This document shows positions 42,678 to 49,112 of a DNA stretch of 49,112 nucleotides, piece by piece (positions within the stretch are counted from its first letter, which is position 1; the number at the start of each line of letters is the position of its first letter). Below the pieces are notes generated by a model. That model was not told the origin of the DNA, made no database searches, and was given only the letters and a program-made list of their open reading frames with translations. Origin of the DNA: Deltaproteobacteria bacterium (GTDB lineage Bacteria; Bdellovibrionota; UBA1018; UBA923); NCBI GenBank assembly GCA_016186905.1, contig JACPKS010000014.1, positions 1-49,112 on the forward strand, written 5' to 3'. The position numbers were made by a program, and so were the translations under genes.

Positions 42678-43101
42678 GCGCGGCAAACAGGGTTTCAAAC
42701 CCAGCGGCCGCGACGTAGGCGAAGTACCGCGCTTGATGCAGAAACAGAAAAACGAAACTGGCGGCTGCGATCGCTTTGATGAGGACGAGAAGCAAGAGAA
42801 GAAGCCGGTTGTTCGTCCGCATCGCCGCATAAAGAAGCAGGATGCCCACAAGCGCCATGTTGTTGGCCGCGAAGGCACTCCAGAATCGCTCAGGGGAAGT
42901 CGAAATCGGCAGGAACCCCGTCAAAAACTGGGCGCCGACGTTGAGAAGAGCGACGCAGCCGTCCGGCTTAAAATAGAAAAGGAGCGCAGCGAGGATGTGC
43001 AGGGCCGAGAGAGCATAAAGTCCCGCGCGTTTTTTCTTTATGGGGGGCGCCGCGCCCGAGCGTGAATCCGCGCCTGAAATGCTTCCCGTATGTTCCGGCA
43101 T
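42643..43101 (-). CDS. Four-helix membrane protein of unknown function
   Basis: A 152-residue protein with a 25-residue polar N-terminus and four hydrophobic helices (LYALSALHILAALLFYF, FWSAFAANNMALVGILLLYAA, LLLLLLVLIKAIAAASFVFLF, YVAAAGFETLFAALILVF in shortened form). No family recognised. It overlaps the 3' end of the kinase-like gene on the same strand by over 100 bases in another frame, which is unusual and suggests that the kinase-like gene has lost its original end. Confidence 0.7.
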   Translation of the reverse strand: MPEHTGSISGADSRSGAAPPIKKKRAGLYALSALHILAALLFYFKPDGCVALLNVGAQFLTGFLPISTSPERFWSAFAANNMALVGILLLYAAMRTNNRLLLLLLVLIKAIAAASFVFLFLHQARYFAYVAAAGFETLFAALILVFSVRRVS

Positions 43102-43666
43102 TTCTCAAGAGTACAAGAGGATTGCGTGATCGAAAACCACGATCGTAATCCTTGAAAATTTTCGAGGCCGCATATACGTCCGAGTCGTGCGATCGCCGCC
43201 CTGCAAACGTTTCTGGACTCGCGTAGCGGGGGGTGCCCTCGAAACTTTCAAGATCGCTTACCCAATCGACGAACCGGACCTCCGGCTTCATTTCTGCTGC
43301 GACCAGGATATTCGTGGGAGAAAGATCTCCATGGATGAAGCCCTGCGCCAGCCATTTTGAGAGTGTCTCGCCGATCTGGCCTCGAAGCGCCGCGATCGCG
43401 TTCGCGCGCGTGAATTCGCGAAGGGTATGGCCATGGATTTCTTCCATGCGAAGTTCGATGAAATCGCCGAGCCAGCGATAGGAATGCAGCCGGGCTATCC
43501 GCGCTGGCGGATAGGTTCGGATGCGTTCGAGTCTTAGCAAGACGCGCCCGAGCGACTCGCGCGATACGTGAACGCGCTTGAACACCAGGTTTGAGCCGGC
43601 GCGGAAGACGCCAGAATTCAAGAGCCGGGCTCGCCAGCGACGGTATTTCTCCTCCGTACGCGGCAT
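42968..43666 (-). CDS. Truncated protein kinase-like protein
   Basis: 232 residues from the ATG at 43666, four bases after the CpaF stop. It has the small-kinase fold signals: a lysine in LVFKRV, the catalytic-loop form GFIHGDLSPTNILV (HGD in place of HRD), VDWVSD where DFG is expected, and the activation-segment end GTPRYASPETFAG with SDVYAAS. After that the normal last 80 residues of a kinase domain are missing; the tail is read in another frame over the next gene. It may be inactive or shortened. Being next to a CpaF with a phosphothreonine-binding FHA domain suggests a signalling pair (inference). Confidence 0.7.
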   Translation of the reverse strand: MPRTEEKYRRWRARLLNSGVFRAGSNLVFKRVHVSRESLGRVLLRLERIRTYPPARIARLHSYRWLGDFIELRMEEIHGHTLREFTRANAIAALRGQIGETLSKWLAQGFIHGDLSPTNILVAAEMKPEVRFVDWVSDLESFEGTPRYASPETFAGRRSHDSDVYAASKIFKDYDRGFRSRNPLVLLRNAGTYGKHFRRGFTLGRGAPHKEKTRGTLCSLGPAHPRCAPFLF

Positions 43667-43670
43667 CAGG

Positions 43671-45206
43671 CTAAGCTTCAGCCGTTCTTCGATAAACCAC
43701 ATGGAATCCATCCTTTTCGCCGCTTCCTAAACCCAGGCTTGCCCGCGCGCTGCCTCGCGCGGCGATTTCGGCTACGTGACGATGGCCGTTGCCGTCCCGC
43801 TCGACGTGAACGAGAAAGTCGATACTCGAGTGAATCCACGAACGGATCGCCTCGATCGAAAGATTGCGCGCGCCCAGAAGACAGAGAAGCTCCAGGCGGT
43901 GCAGTGCTTCGACTGTCGAGTTGGCGTGCACGGTTGTGAGGCTTCCCGGATGGCCGGTGTTCAGCGCCTGAAGCATTTCAAGAACCTCATCTCCGCGGCA
44001 TTCGCCCACGATGATGCGGTCGGGCCGCATCCGGAGCGCGCACTGGACGAGCGCGCGCAGGTTCACCGCTCCCACTCCGTCGGCATTGGGCTTTTTCGCC
44101 TGAAGCTGAACGAGATTGCCCACGGGGGGCGCAAGCTCGACCGTATCTTCAACCGTGAGAATCCGTTCCGCCTGCTCAAAATACTGACAGAGAAAATTCA
44201 GGAGACTTGTTTTGCCCGAACTTGTTCCTCCCGAGATCACCGTGCTCTGTTTTTTGCGGACGGCGAGCTTCAGGATTTCGAGCGCTTCCGGCGCGATCCA
44301 TCCCTGCTCAAGGGCATCCGCCTCGCGGATCGGAGCCGAGCCGAACCGGCGAATCGCGATACTCAGTCCGCTCGCGGAAACAGGGGCGAGCACCGCGTGG
44401 AATCGCGCGCCGTCGGGGAGGGTCGCCTCGCAGACGGGGTGCTGCAGATCGAGCCTGCGGCCGCAGGCGTTGGCCGTGCGCACCGCCCAGGCCTCAAACG
44501 TCTTTTCGGATAAAAAGCGCTCGTCGCTCTGGAAAAGTCCGCCGCCGCAGTCGAGAAAAATGCGGCCGTGGCCGTTCACGAGGATCTCGCGGCACCGCGG
44601 ATTTCGAAGATACGTCCGCAAGGGGCCGTCGCCGTGGAATTCGTGATGGATGCGCTCGAGGATCCGCTCGACGGCGCTCTCCGCGAGCGAATGTTCCGCC
44701 ATAGCGCGCGCGCGAAGCCGTTCCACAGCGTCCAGCGGATGCGTGGCGAGCAAGTTCGCGTACGCTTCGGCGAGAACCTCAAGCGCCATTTGAAATCCAG
44801 TTTCCGATTCCGCGGGCGGGATCATGGAATCATCGCGCCGGGAGTAGGTGAGCTGAAACGGCCCGATGTGAAGACCCTCGCCGGCACTCCATCGCGCTTC
44901 CTCGCCGGGGATGAGCGCTTCGGGAGGGTTGCGGCGGCGCGTATCGCGCGCGCCCAAGTGACCAACTGAGTGGCCGGCTTGCGCGCTCGCGAGCCACGTT
45001 CCGTTTCGGCTGCCAAGATCGGCTACGGAGACCTGGTCATCCGTCACTCGAATCCGCGCGTGATGGCGTGAGACCGTCGGATATTGCAGCACGAAGCCGC
45101 AGTCACCGCTCCCGACGGTGAATTCTCCCGGCTCAAACACGCGGCTTCGGATTCTGGCATCGGACGAGCGCGCCTCCACGACGATTTTCAATCGAGAATC
45201 CCCCAT
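43671..45206 (-). CDS. FHA-CpaF fusion: Tad/Flp secretion ATPase
   Basis: A 511-residue hexameric-type secretion ATPase of the CpaF/TadA class with an added N-terminal FHA domain. FHA (about 20-95): S46-R47-H48 and N68-G69 are present, while the usual GR arginine is replaced by S33. The ATPase part has the CpaF N-terminal region ([12 protein letters not shown]), Walker [10 protein letters not shown] with K332, [24 protein letters not shown] and [12 protein letters not shown]. It powers pilus assembly or secretion at the inner membrane. It overlaps the secretin gene by 19 bases and is followed by the kinase-like gene. FHA domains bind phosphothreonine, so control by phosphorylation is likely. 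Confidence 0.93.
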   Translation of the reverse strand: MGDSRLKIVVEARSSDARIRSRVFEPGEFTVGSGDCGFVLQYPTVSRHHARIRVTDDQVSVADLGSRNGTWLASAQAGHSVGHLGARDTRRRNPPEALIPGEEARWSAGEGLHIGPFQLTYSRRDDSMIPPAESETGFQMALEVLAEAYANLLATHPLDAVERLRARAMAEHSLAESAVERILERIHHEFHGDGPLRTYLRNPRCREILVNGHGRIFLDCGGGLFQSDERFLSEKTFEAWAVRTANACGRRLDLQHPVCEATLPDGARFHAVLAPVSASGLSIAIRRFGSAPIREADALEQGWIAPEALEILKLAVRKKQSTVISGGTSSGKTSLLNFLCQYFEQAERILTVEDTVELAPPVGNLVQLQAKKPNADGVGAVNLRALVQCALRMRPDRIIVGECRGDEVLEMLQALNTGHPGSLTTVHANSTVEALHRLELLCLLGARNLSIEAIRSWIHSSIDFLVHVERDGNGHRHVAEIAARGSARASLGLGSGEKDGFHVVYRRTAEA

Positions 45207-46693
45207 TTGCGATCGAACTCCAAACCGTGGGCGCTACTGAGCGGAACCGAAATCGTGGTCGCGCCGAATTTCGGAAGGAGCGCGATCATCAATTCGCTTT
45301 CGTGCTCGCGGAACCGGCGCGACTTGAAGAGCTCGCCCAGAATGGGGATGCTCCCCAAAAACGGCACCTTCTCGACGTCCTTCGCGACGCTCGATTGAAA
45401 GAGCCCGGTGAGAAGGACCGGCTCTCCTTCCGGCACGTCCACTTCAGTTCCCATTTTCGTGCTGCGAAGGCCGGGAACGCCGTCAATCGCGGTGGACTCG
45501 TCGAGCTGGCTCGACTCCGTGTCGATCTTGGTGCGGATGTGTTTTCCCGCGATGCCCGCGATGTGCAGGCGTACTTTGAGGCCGTAATGTTTCCATGTGA
45601 CTTTGTTCTCGAACTTTCCGGTGATGCGAAGCGGAATCTCGCCGCCAGCCGAAAGCTCAGCACTCGACCCGCTCTTGACCGCGATTACGGGCTCAGCCAA
45701 GACTTTGGCGTGTCCCTGAGCCGAGAGGTGTTTAAGGCTTGCCGCCCAGCTGGGCGCGATCTGCCCGCCCTGCGGACTGAAGACGATCGCGTTGTTCACG
45801 ACCGCGGGCCACGAAAGGCCCAGCGCTTCGTGCGCCTGGCGCGAGAGTTCGAGGATGAACACGCGCACCGTCACCGTGGGATCGATTCGGATCGGGATGG
45901 GAAGATGATTTTCGACGTTTGGAATCACGCTTTCGGCGAGTTCGAGCGCCTGTTCGACGTCTTCGGGGGCAGACACGTTTCCATCCAAGAAGAAACGGTT
46001 TCCGGCGTTCGTAATGTGCGCGTCCTGATAGCCGCGGGCGGAAAGCAGCGCCTGCGCCTGTTCCATCAGGCTCGCCTTGATGCCGGGGGCGGGAGTTCCC
46101 AAAACCTGCAGGCTTCCCCCGAAATTTTTCATGTGCAAGAGCAGGCGCCGGTAGTTCGCGCGCCCAAGAATCTCACCCTGGACGAGCGAGCGTTTTCCGA
46201 GCGGTACAACGCTCACCCCCGGAATTTTTCGAATTTCCGAAAGCACGCCGGAAAGAGTGCCAACGCCTTCGCCGCCGCCAGGCGCCGCCCCGCGAACGAT
46301 GACTTTGATCTTCAAAGCACGCCCTTCGGTTTCGAGCGCAAGGGTAGCTGTGCCGGGAGCGCGTCCGACCAGGAGCACGCTTGTGGCGCTCACGCGCGCT
46401 TCGGCGACGGTCGAAGGCGTTACGCTGGCGGATTGCGCGCGAATCCCTTCCAGCGGATAGCGTTGCCCGACCTGAAGCGTGATCGCGGGGATTCGCTCCT
46501 CGCGCGCTTCGGCCGGGCGCGCTTCGGTTTCACTTGGTTCGGTCGAGTCCTCGTCTTGCGAATGGACGAGGGGGGGGCCGATGCTGGCGAGGAATAAAAT
46601 CAGGGCCGCGAACGCGATCGCGCGTCGGATAAAAACAGTGCCTGTCCATTTGGAACGTCGATTGAACCATTGACTGGAAAGAATATTTCTCAT
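45188..46693 (-). CDS. CpaC/RcpA-type secretin
   Basis: A 501-residue outer-membrane channel protein of Tad/Flp systems. The signal peptide (hydrophobic core about 24-42) is followed by the CpaC N-terminal beta domain ([31 protein letters not shown]), a BON-like or N-domain region, and the secretin core ([38 protein letters not shown], then [19 protein letters not shown] and [11 protein letters not shown]). AAGGAG stands four bases before the ATG, and a sigma54 promoter lies 24 bases further upstream. It is the first gene of the secretin-CpaF-kinase unit. Confidence 0.92.
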   Translation of the reverse strand: MRNILSSQWFNRRSKWTGTVFIRRAIAFAALILFLASIGPPLVHSQDEDSTEPSETEARPAEAREERIPAITLQVGQRYPLEGIRAQSASVTPSTVAEARVSATSVLLVGRAPGTATLALETEGRALKIKVIVRGAAPGGGEGVGTLSGVLSEIRKIPGVSVVPLGKRSLVQGEILGRANYRRLLLHMKNFGGSLQVLGTPAPGIKASLMEQAQALLSARGYQDAHITNAGNRFFLDGNVSAPEDVEQALELAESVIPNVENHLPIPIRIDPTVTVRVFILELSRQAHEALGLSWPAVVNNAIVFSPQGGQIAPSWAASLKHLSAQGHAKVLAEPVIAVKSGSSAELSAGGEIPLRITGKFENKVTWKHYGLKVRLHIAGIAGKHIRTKIDTESSQLDESTAIDGVPGLRSTKMGTEVDVPEGEPVLLTGLFQSSVAKDVEKVPFLGSIPILGELFKSRRFREHESELMIALLPKFGATTISVPLSSAHGLEFDRKWGILD

Positions 46694-46716
46694 GAAACTC
46701 TCCTTGCGCGCTTAGG

Positions 46717-46732
46717 AGCAGGAATGGTGCCA
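46717..46732 (-). promoter_or_regulatory. Sigma54-type (-24/-12) promoter for the secretin operon
   Basis: Reading the minus strand: TGGCACCATTCCTGCT, with GG and GC separated by ten bases. The -24 half is the perfect TGGCAC. Expected start is near 46706, just before the ribosome-binding site (46704-46698) and ATG (46693). Confidence 0.65.
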
Positions 46733-46742
46733 GCGCAAGCGC

Positions 46743-46844
46743 GTCAAAGTGCGACAGGTGTCGCGCTTTGACCGCGATGCGGATGAGCGAGCTTGCGCCA
46801 GCGAGTTTACGAGCCAGCAAGCGGAGCGTGGCCGCGCAGCGGCC
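46743..46844. repeat. Three-hairpin structured element, copy 2
   Basis: Hairpin 1: GTCAAAGTGCGA (46743-46754), loop CAGGTG, TCGCGCTTTGAC (46761-46772; one G-T pair). Linker with GCGGATGAGCGA. Hairpin 2 outer stem: GCTTGC (46791-46796) with GCAAGC (46817-46822), TTTA in the loop. Then GGAGCG and hairpin 3: GGCCGC-GCA-GCGGCC (46830-46844). Order and linkers match copy 1 at 17399. The inner part of hairpin 2 is not paired here. It lies between the secretin promoter and the metK promoter. Confidence 0.7.
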
Positions 46845-46876
46845 TGCACGGGTATCGTATTTGCCGGTAAACTTAA

Positions 46877-46905
46877 TTGACACAGACGAGCTTCGTAAGT
46901 AAGTT
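46877..46905 (+). promoter_or_regulatory. Sigma70-type promoter for the small basic protein-metK unit
   Basis: TTGACA (46877-46882, perfect), 17-bp spacer, TAAGTT (46900-46905). A transcript starting near 46912 would carry AAGGAG at 46921-46926 before the ATG at 46933. Confidence 0.65.
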
Positions 46906-46932
46906 GAAGCCCTCAATTTAAAGGAGAATTCT

Positions 46933-47055
46933 ATGCCATCACGCAGAGGCCGCACCAAGCTTCAGCGCAAGACCCGCCGGTCGCGCAAGGGGCTTAAACG
47001 CAAGAAAACAGAGCGGAACAAGGGCACGACGCCGAAGTTTCCGATCCACGTTTAA
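46933..47055 (+). CDS. Small, highly basic 40-residue protein
   Basis: A 40-residue protein, about half Arg/Lys, beginning [16 protein letters not shown] and ending TPKFPIHV. It has a strong ribosome-binding site (AAGGAG, six bases before the ATG), a good sigma70 promoter, and lies 17 bases before metK. The composition resembles small ribosomal proteins or ribosome-associated peptides, but I cannot name a family. It is too short for ordinary length cut-offs and would be missed by many annotation runs. Binding to RNA or DNA is likely from charge alone. Confidence 0.75.
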   Translation: MPSRRGRTKLQRKTRRSRKGLKRKKTERNKGTTPKFPIHV

Positions 47056-47072
47056 GGCGAGGCGGGAAGGTC

Positions 47073-48239
47073 ATGAAGGGAAGCTATCTGTTTACCAGCG
47101 AGTCGGTGACCGAAGGCCATCCAGACAAGATCTGCGATCAGATCTCGGATGCCGTGCTTGACGCCTATCTTGAACAAGATCCGAAAGCCCGCGTCGCCGT
47201 CGAAACGCTGGCGGCCACCGGACTCATCGTCGTTGCCGGCCAGGTGACGGCCAAGGGCAAGGTGCTCGATCTTCAAGAGATCGTCCGCCACAAGATCCGC
47301 GACATCGGGTACGATTCCTCGGAAAAGGGATTCGATTACCGGTCGTGCGCGGTTCTCATCCAACTCGATAAGCAGTCGCCGGATATTTCCCAGGGCGTTA
47401 CCGAAGGCCAGGGTCTTTTCAAGGAGCAGGGCGCGGGTGACCAAGGCCTGATGTTCGGTTACGCGATCGACGAATCGCCCGATCTCATGCCTCTCTCGCA
47501 CGATCTCGCCAATAAGCTCGCGCAGCGACTCTCGATCGTGCGCAAAAACGGAGTGCTTGGGTTTCTTCGCCCCGATGGCAAGACTCAGGTGACGGTGGAA
47601 TACGAGAACGAGCGGCCCAAGCGCATCGATGCCGTCGTGATCTCGAGCCAGCACTCCGACAGCGTCTCTCACGAGCAGATTTACGAATCCATCATGGAGG
47701 AAGTGATCAAGAAGACGATCCCGCAGGATTATCTTGATTCGAAGACGAAGTATTTTATCAATCCGACCGGCCGGTTCGTGATCGGCGGGCCGATGGGCGA
47801 TACGGGCCTGACCGGCCGCAAGATCATCGTAGATACGTACGGCGGTCACGGCGCGCACGGTGGCGGGGCATTCAGCGGAAAGGATCCGACGAAGGTCGAT
47901 CGCTCAGCGAGTTATATGGCGCGTTATGCGGCCAAAAACATTGTCGCGTCAGGACTTGCGAAACGCTGTCTTGTGCAGGTCGCGTATGCGATCGGTGTCG
48001 CCGAGCCGGTGTCGCTGATGGCGAATACCTACGGTACGAGCGGCGCCTCGGAAGACAAGATTTTGGCGGCGGCTCGCGAAGTGTTTAGCTTTAAGCCAGT
48101 AGAGATCACGGCGTCGTTGAACCTGCTGCGTCCGATCTACGCGAAGACGGCGGCCTACGGGCATTTCGGACGTCGTGAAAAGGACTTTACCTGGGAGCTC
48201 ACCGACAAGGCTGACGCTCTCAAGGCGATGGTCCGCTAA
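47073..48239 (+). CDS. metK: S-adenosylmethionine synthetase
   Basis: A 388-residue methionine adenosyltransferase, normal length, making S-adenosylmethionine from ATP and methionine. Signature regions: [21 protein letters not shown] (shortened: GHPDKICDQ, metal and ATP contacts), [12 protein letters not shown], and the P-loop-like [15 protein letters not shown] with KVDRSA. The ATG is preceded by GGGAAGG. It follows the 40-residue basic protein by 17 bases and probably shares its promoter. I see no SAM riboswitch in the short leader. Confidence 0.97.
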   Translation: MKGSYLFTSESVTEGHPDKICDQISDAVLDAYLEQDPKARVAVETLAATGLIVVAGQVTAKGKVLDLQEIVRHKIRDIGYDSSEKGFDYRSCAVLIQLDKQSPDISQGVTEGQGLFKEQGAGDQGLMFGYAIDESPDLMPLSHDLANKLAQRLSIVRKNGVLGFLRPDGKTQVTVEYENERPKRIDAVVISSQHSDSVSHEQIYESIMEEVIKKTIPQDYLDSKTKYFINPTGRFVIGGPMGDTGLTGRKIIVDTYGGHGAHGGGAFSGKDPTKVDRSASYMARYAAKNIVASGLAKRCLVQVAYAIGVAEPVSLMANTYGTSGASEDKILAAAREVFSFKPVEITASLNLLRPIYAKTAAYGHFGRREKDFTWELTDKADALKAMVR

Positions 48240-48251
48240 GCCGCAAAGCGC

Positions 48252-48476
48252 ATGCTCTATTTCGTATTATTTCTCGTGCGTTATCTGCCGTTCTGGGCGG
48301 TTCCGGGGGCGCTTCTTTTTTTCGATTTGGGAGTCTATTATTACAACGCTCGCGAGCGCGGCCGCACGGCCGCGGCATTCGCCATGGCGGCGGTCTGTAT
48401 AATCCTGACGGGAGTCTGGGTTTTTTACGACGGGTATTGGCGGATCGGGCTTTTGATCCGCAAGAATTTCGGTTGA
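48252..48476 (+). CDS. Small two-helix membrane protein
   Basis: A 74-residue protein with two hydrophobic helices (about residues 2-26 and 41-60) joined by a short charged loop (YYNARERGRTAAAF). It begins 12 bases after metK and is probably cotranscribed. No family recognised. Codon choice is like its neighbours. Ribosome-binding site weak. Confidence 0.6.
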   Translation: MLYFVLFLVRYLPFWAVPGALLFFDLGVYYYNARERGRTAAAFAMAAVCIILTGVWVFYDGYWRIGLLIRKNFG

Positions 48477-48518
48477 GAACCCGCATCGTTGACGGTCGAT
48501 TCTGCCTACGACAGTAAT

Positions 48519-48546
48519 TTGACACGACTCTGATTCCTGTTAGCAT
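48519..48546 (+). promoter_or_regulatory. Candidate sigma70-type promoter for the sigma54 activator gene
   Basis: TTGACA (48519-48524), 16-bp spacer, TAGCAT (48541-48546). A short hairpin GTCTCA-AGA-TGAGAC follows in the leader before the GGAGG ribosome-binding site. Confidence 0.5.
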
Positions 48547-48633
48547 GGTTATTACTGGATCTGCAGTAGTGTCTCAAGATGAGACGCGAGAGCTGAGCCG
48601 GATTTTTTGATCTTCTAGGACGGAGGACCAAGA

Positions 48634-49112
48634 GTGGCGTCTACGGAACAGACATTCGACCAAAAAGCATTCGAAGAAAAGGTTGGGCTCGAGTTCGTCG
48701 GATCGAGTTCCGCGATCCATCAAGTCTTCGAAGCCATCCAAAAAGTAGCCGATACCGACAGCACGGTCCTGATCTCTGGCGAGTCCGGGACGGGCAAGGA
48801 GCTCGTCGCGCGCGCCATCCATAATATTTCTTCACGTCGTAACGCGCCGCTCATTCCCGTAAACTGCGGCGCGATACCTTCGGAACTTTTAGAGAGCGAG
48901 CTCTTCGGTCACGTCAAAGGCTCGTTCACGGGCGCGATCTCCAATCGCCAGGGGCGCTTCGAGCTCGCGCAAAACGGCAGCATCTTTTTGGATGAGATCG
49001 GCGACATGCCGCCGATGCTGCAGGTGAAGATTCTGCGCGTGCTGCAGGAGCGGCGCTTCGAGCCCGTCGGCGGAATGAAGACGCTCACCGCCGACGTGCG
49101 CATCATCGCGGC
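48634..49112 (+). CDS. Sigma54-dependent activator, receiver-less (3' end beyond window)
   Basis: About 159 residues of an AAA+ sigma54 activator. The GTG start at 48634 is supported by GGAGG at 48622-48626. There is only a 22-residue leader before the AAA+ domain ([15 protein letters not shown]), so it has no N-terminal receiver, like PspF. Walker A is GESGTGKE; Walker B region [13 protein letters not shown]. The sigma54-contacting loop reads GSFTGA instead of GAFTGA, a known tolerated variant. Any C-terminal domain (HTH, FHA) lies outside the window. It could serve the sigma54 promoters nearby, including that of the secretin operon. Confidence 0.92.
   Translation, partial: MASTEQTFDQKAFEEKVGLEFVGSSSAIHQVFEAIQKVADTDSTVLISGESGTGKELVARAIHNISSRRNAPLIPVNCGAIPSELLESELFGHVKGSFTGAISNRQGRFELAQNGSIFLDEIGDMPPMLQVKILRVLQERRFEPVGGMKTLTADVRIIA

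Overview
This is a compact, high-GC, protein-coding chromosomal segment of a Gram-negative bacterium. I see no rRNA, tRNA, CRISPR array or intact insertion sequence. Outer-membrane-type genes (secretin, LysM protein, YbgF-like lipoprotein, several lipoproteins and barrel-like exported proteins), sigma54 activators and GG-N10-GC promoters, and a FlhG-like ATPase beside a J-domain/HTH fusion suggest a deltaproteobacterium-like lineage, plausibly Bdellovibrionota. That placement is inference; no marker gene here settles it.

Layout. 1-2.65 kb (minus): CcdA/DsbD-like reductant transporter, VKOR-DsbA fusion oxidase and TatD nuclease, translationally coupled. 2.67-4.26 kb: oligopeptide-binding lipoprotein. 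4.27-8.98 kb: signalling locus with an OmpR-type regulator, an H-NOX haem protein, a hybrid histidine kinase carrying the H-NOX-associated HNOBA domain, and two receiver-only regulators. Base composition drops visibly through the H-NOX part. 9.2-13.5 kb (minus): a very large lipoprotein with a nucleotidyltransferase-like head and about twelve P-x-W repeats, and an unknown protein. 13.6-17.4 kb: barrel-like exported protein and an 805-residue lipoprotein. 17.5-20.4 kb (minus): FlhG-like ATPase, degenerate J-domain/HTH protein, RluD. 20.6-26.8 kb: polyprenol/diacylglycerol kinase-like CTP transferase, two architecture-sharing exported proteins behind a sigma54 promoter, and further exported proteins. 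27.1-30.7 kb: 7TM-GAF histidine kinase with NtrC-type partner. 30.7-32.2 kb: scar-like stretch with gene remnants, a 29-bp perfect palindrome and an ORF6N protein. 32.3-38.3 kb: glutamate dehydrogenase, zinc phospholipase C/P1-nuclease-like protein, TopA and convergent DprA. 38.4-41.3 kb: LysM protein, YbgF-like protein, DUF4911-like protein. 41.4-46.7 kb: a reduced Tad/Flp-type machine (TadB/C-like protein, FHA-fused CpaF, CpaC secretin) with a truncated protein kinase-like gene. 46.9-49.1 kb: small basic protein, MetK, small membrane protein and the start of a sigma54 activator.

The genes link up in three ways. Sigma54-type promoters precede the kinase-like CTP transferase, the tandem exported proteins, the TadB/C gene and the secretin, and two sigma54 activators are encoded here. 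The H-NOX locus looks like a nitric-oxide (or redox) input feeding several receivers. Finally, a structured three-hairpin element occurs twice (17.4 and 46.75 kb) with base changes that keep most of the pairing; an inverted pair of related hairpins lies at 26.85-26.98 kb.
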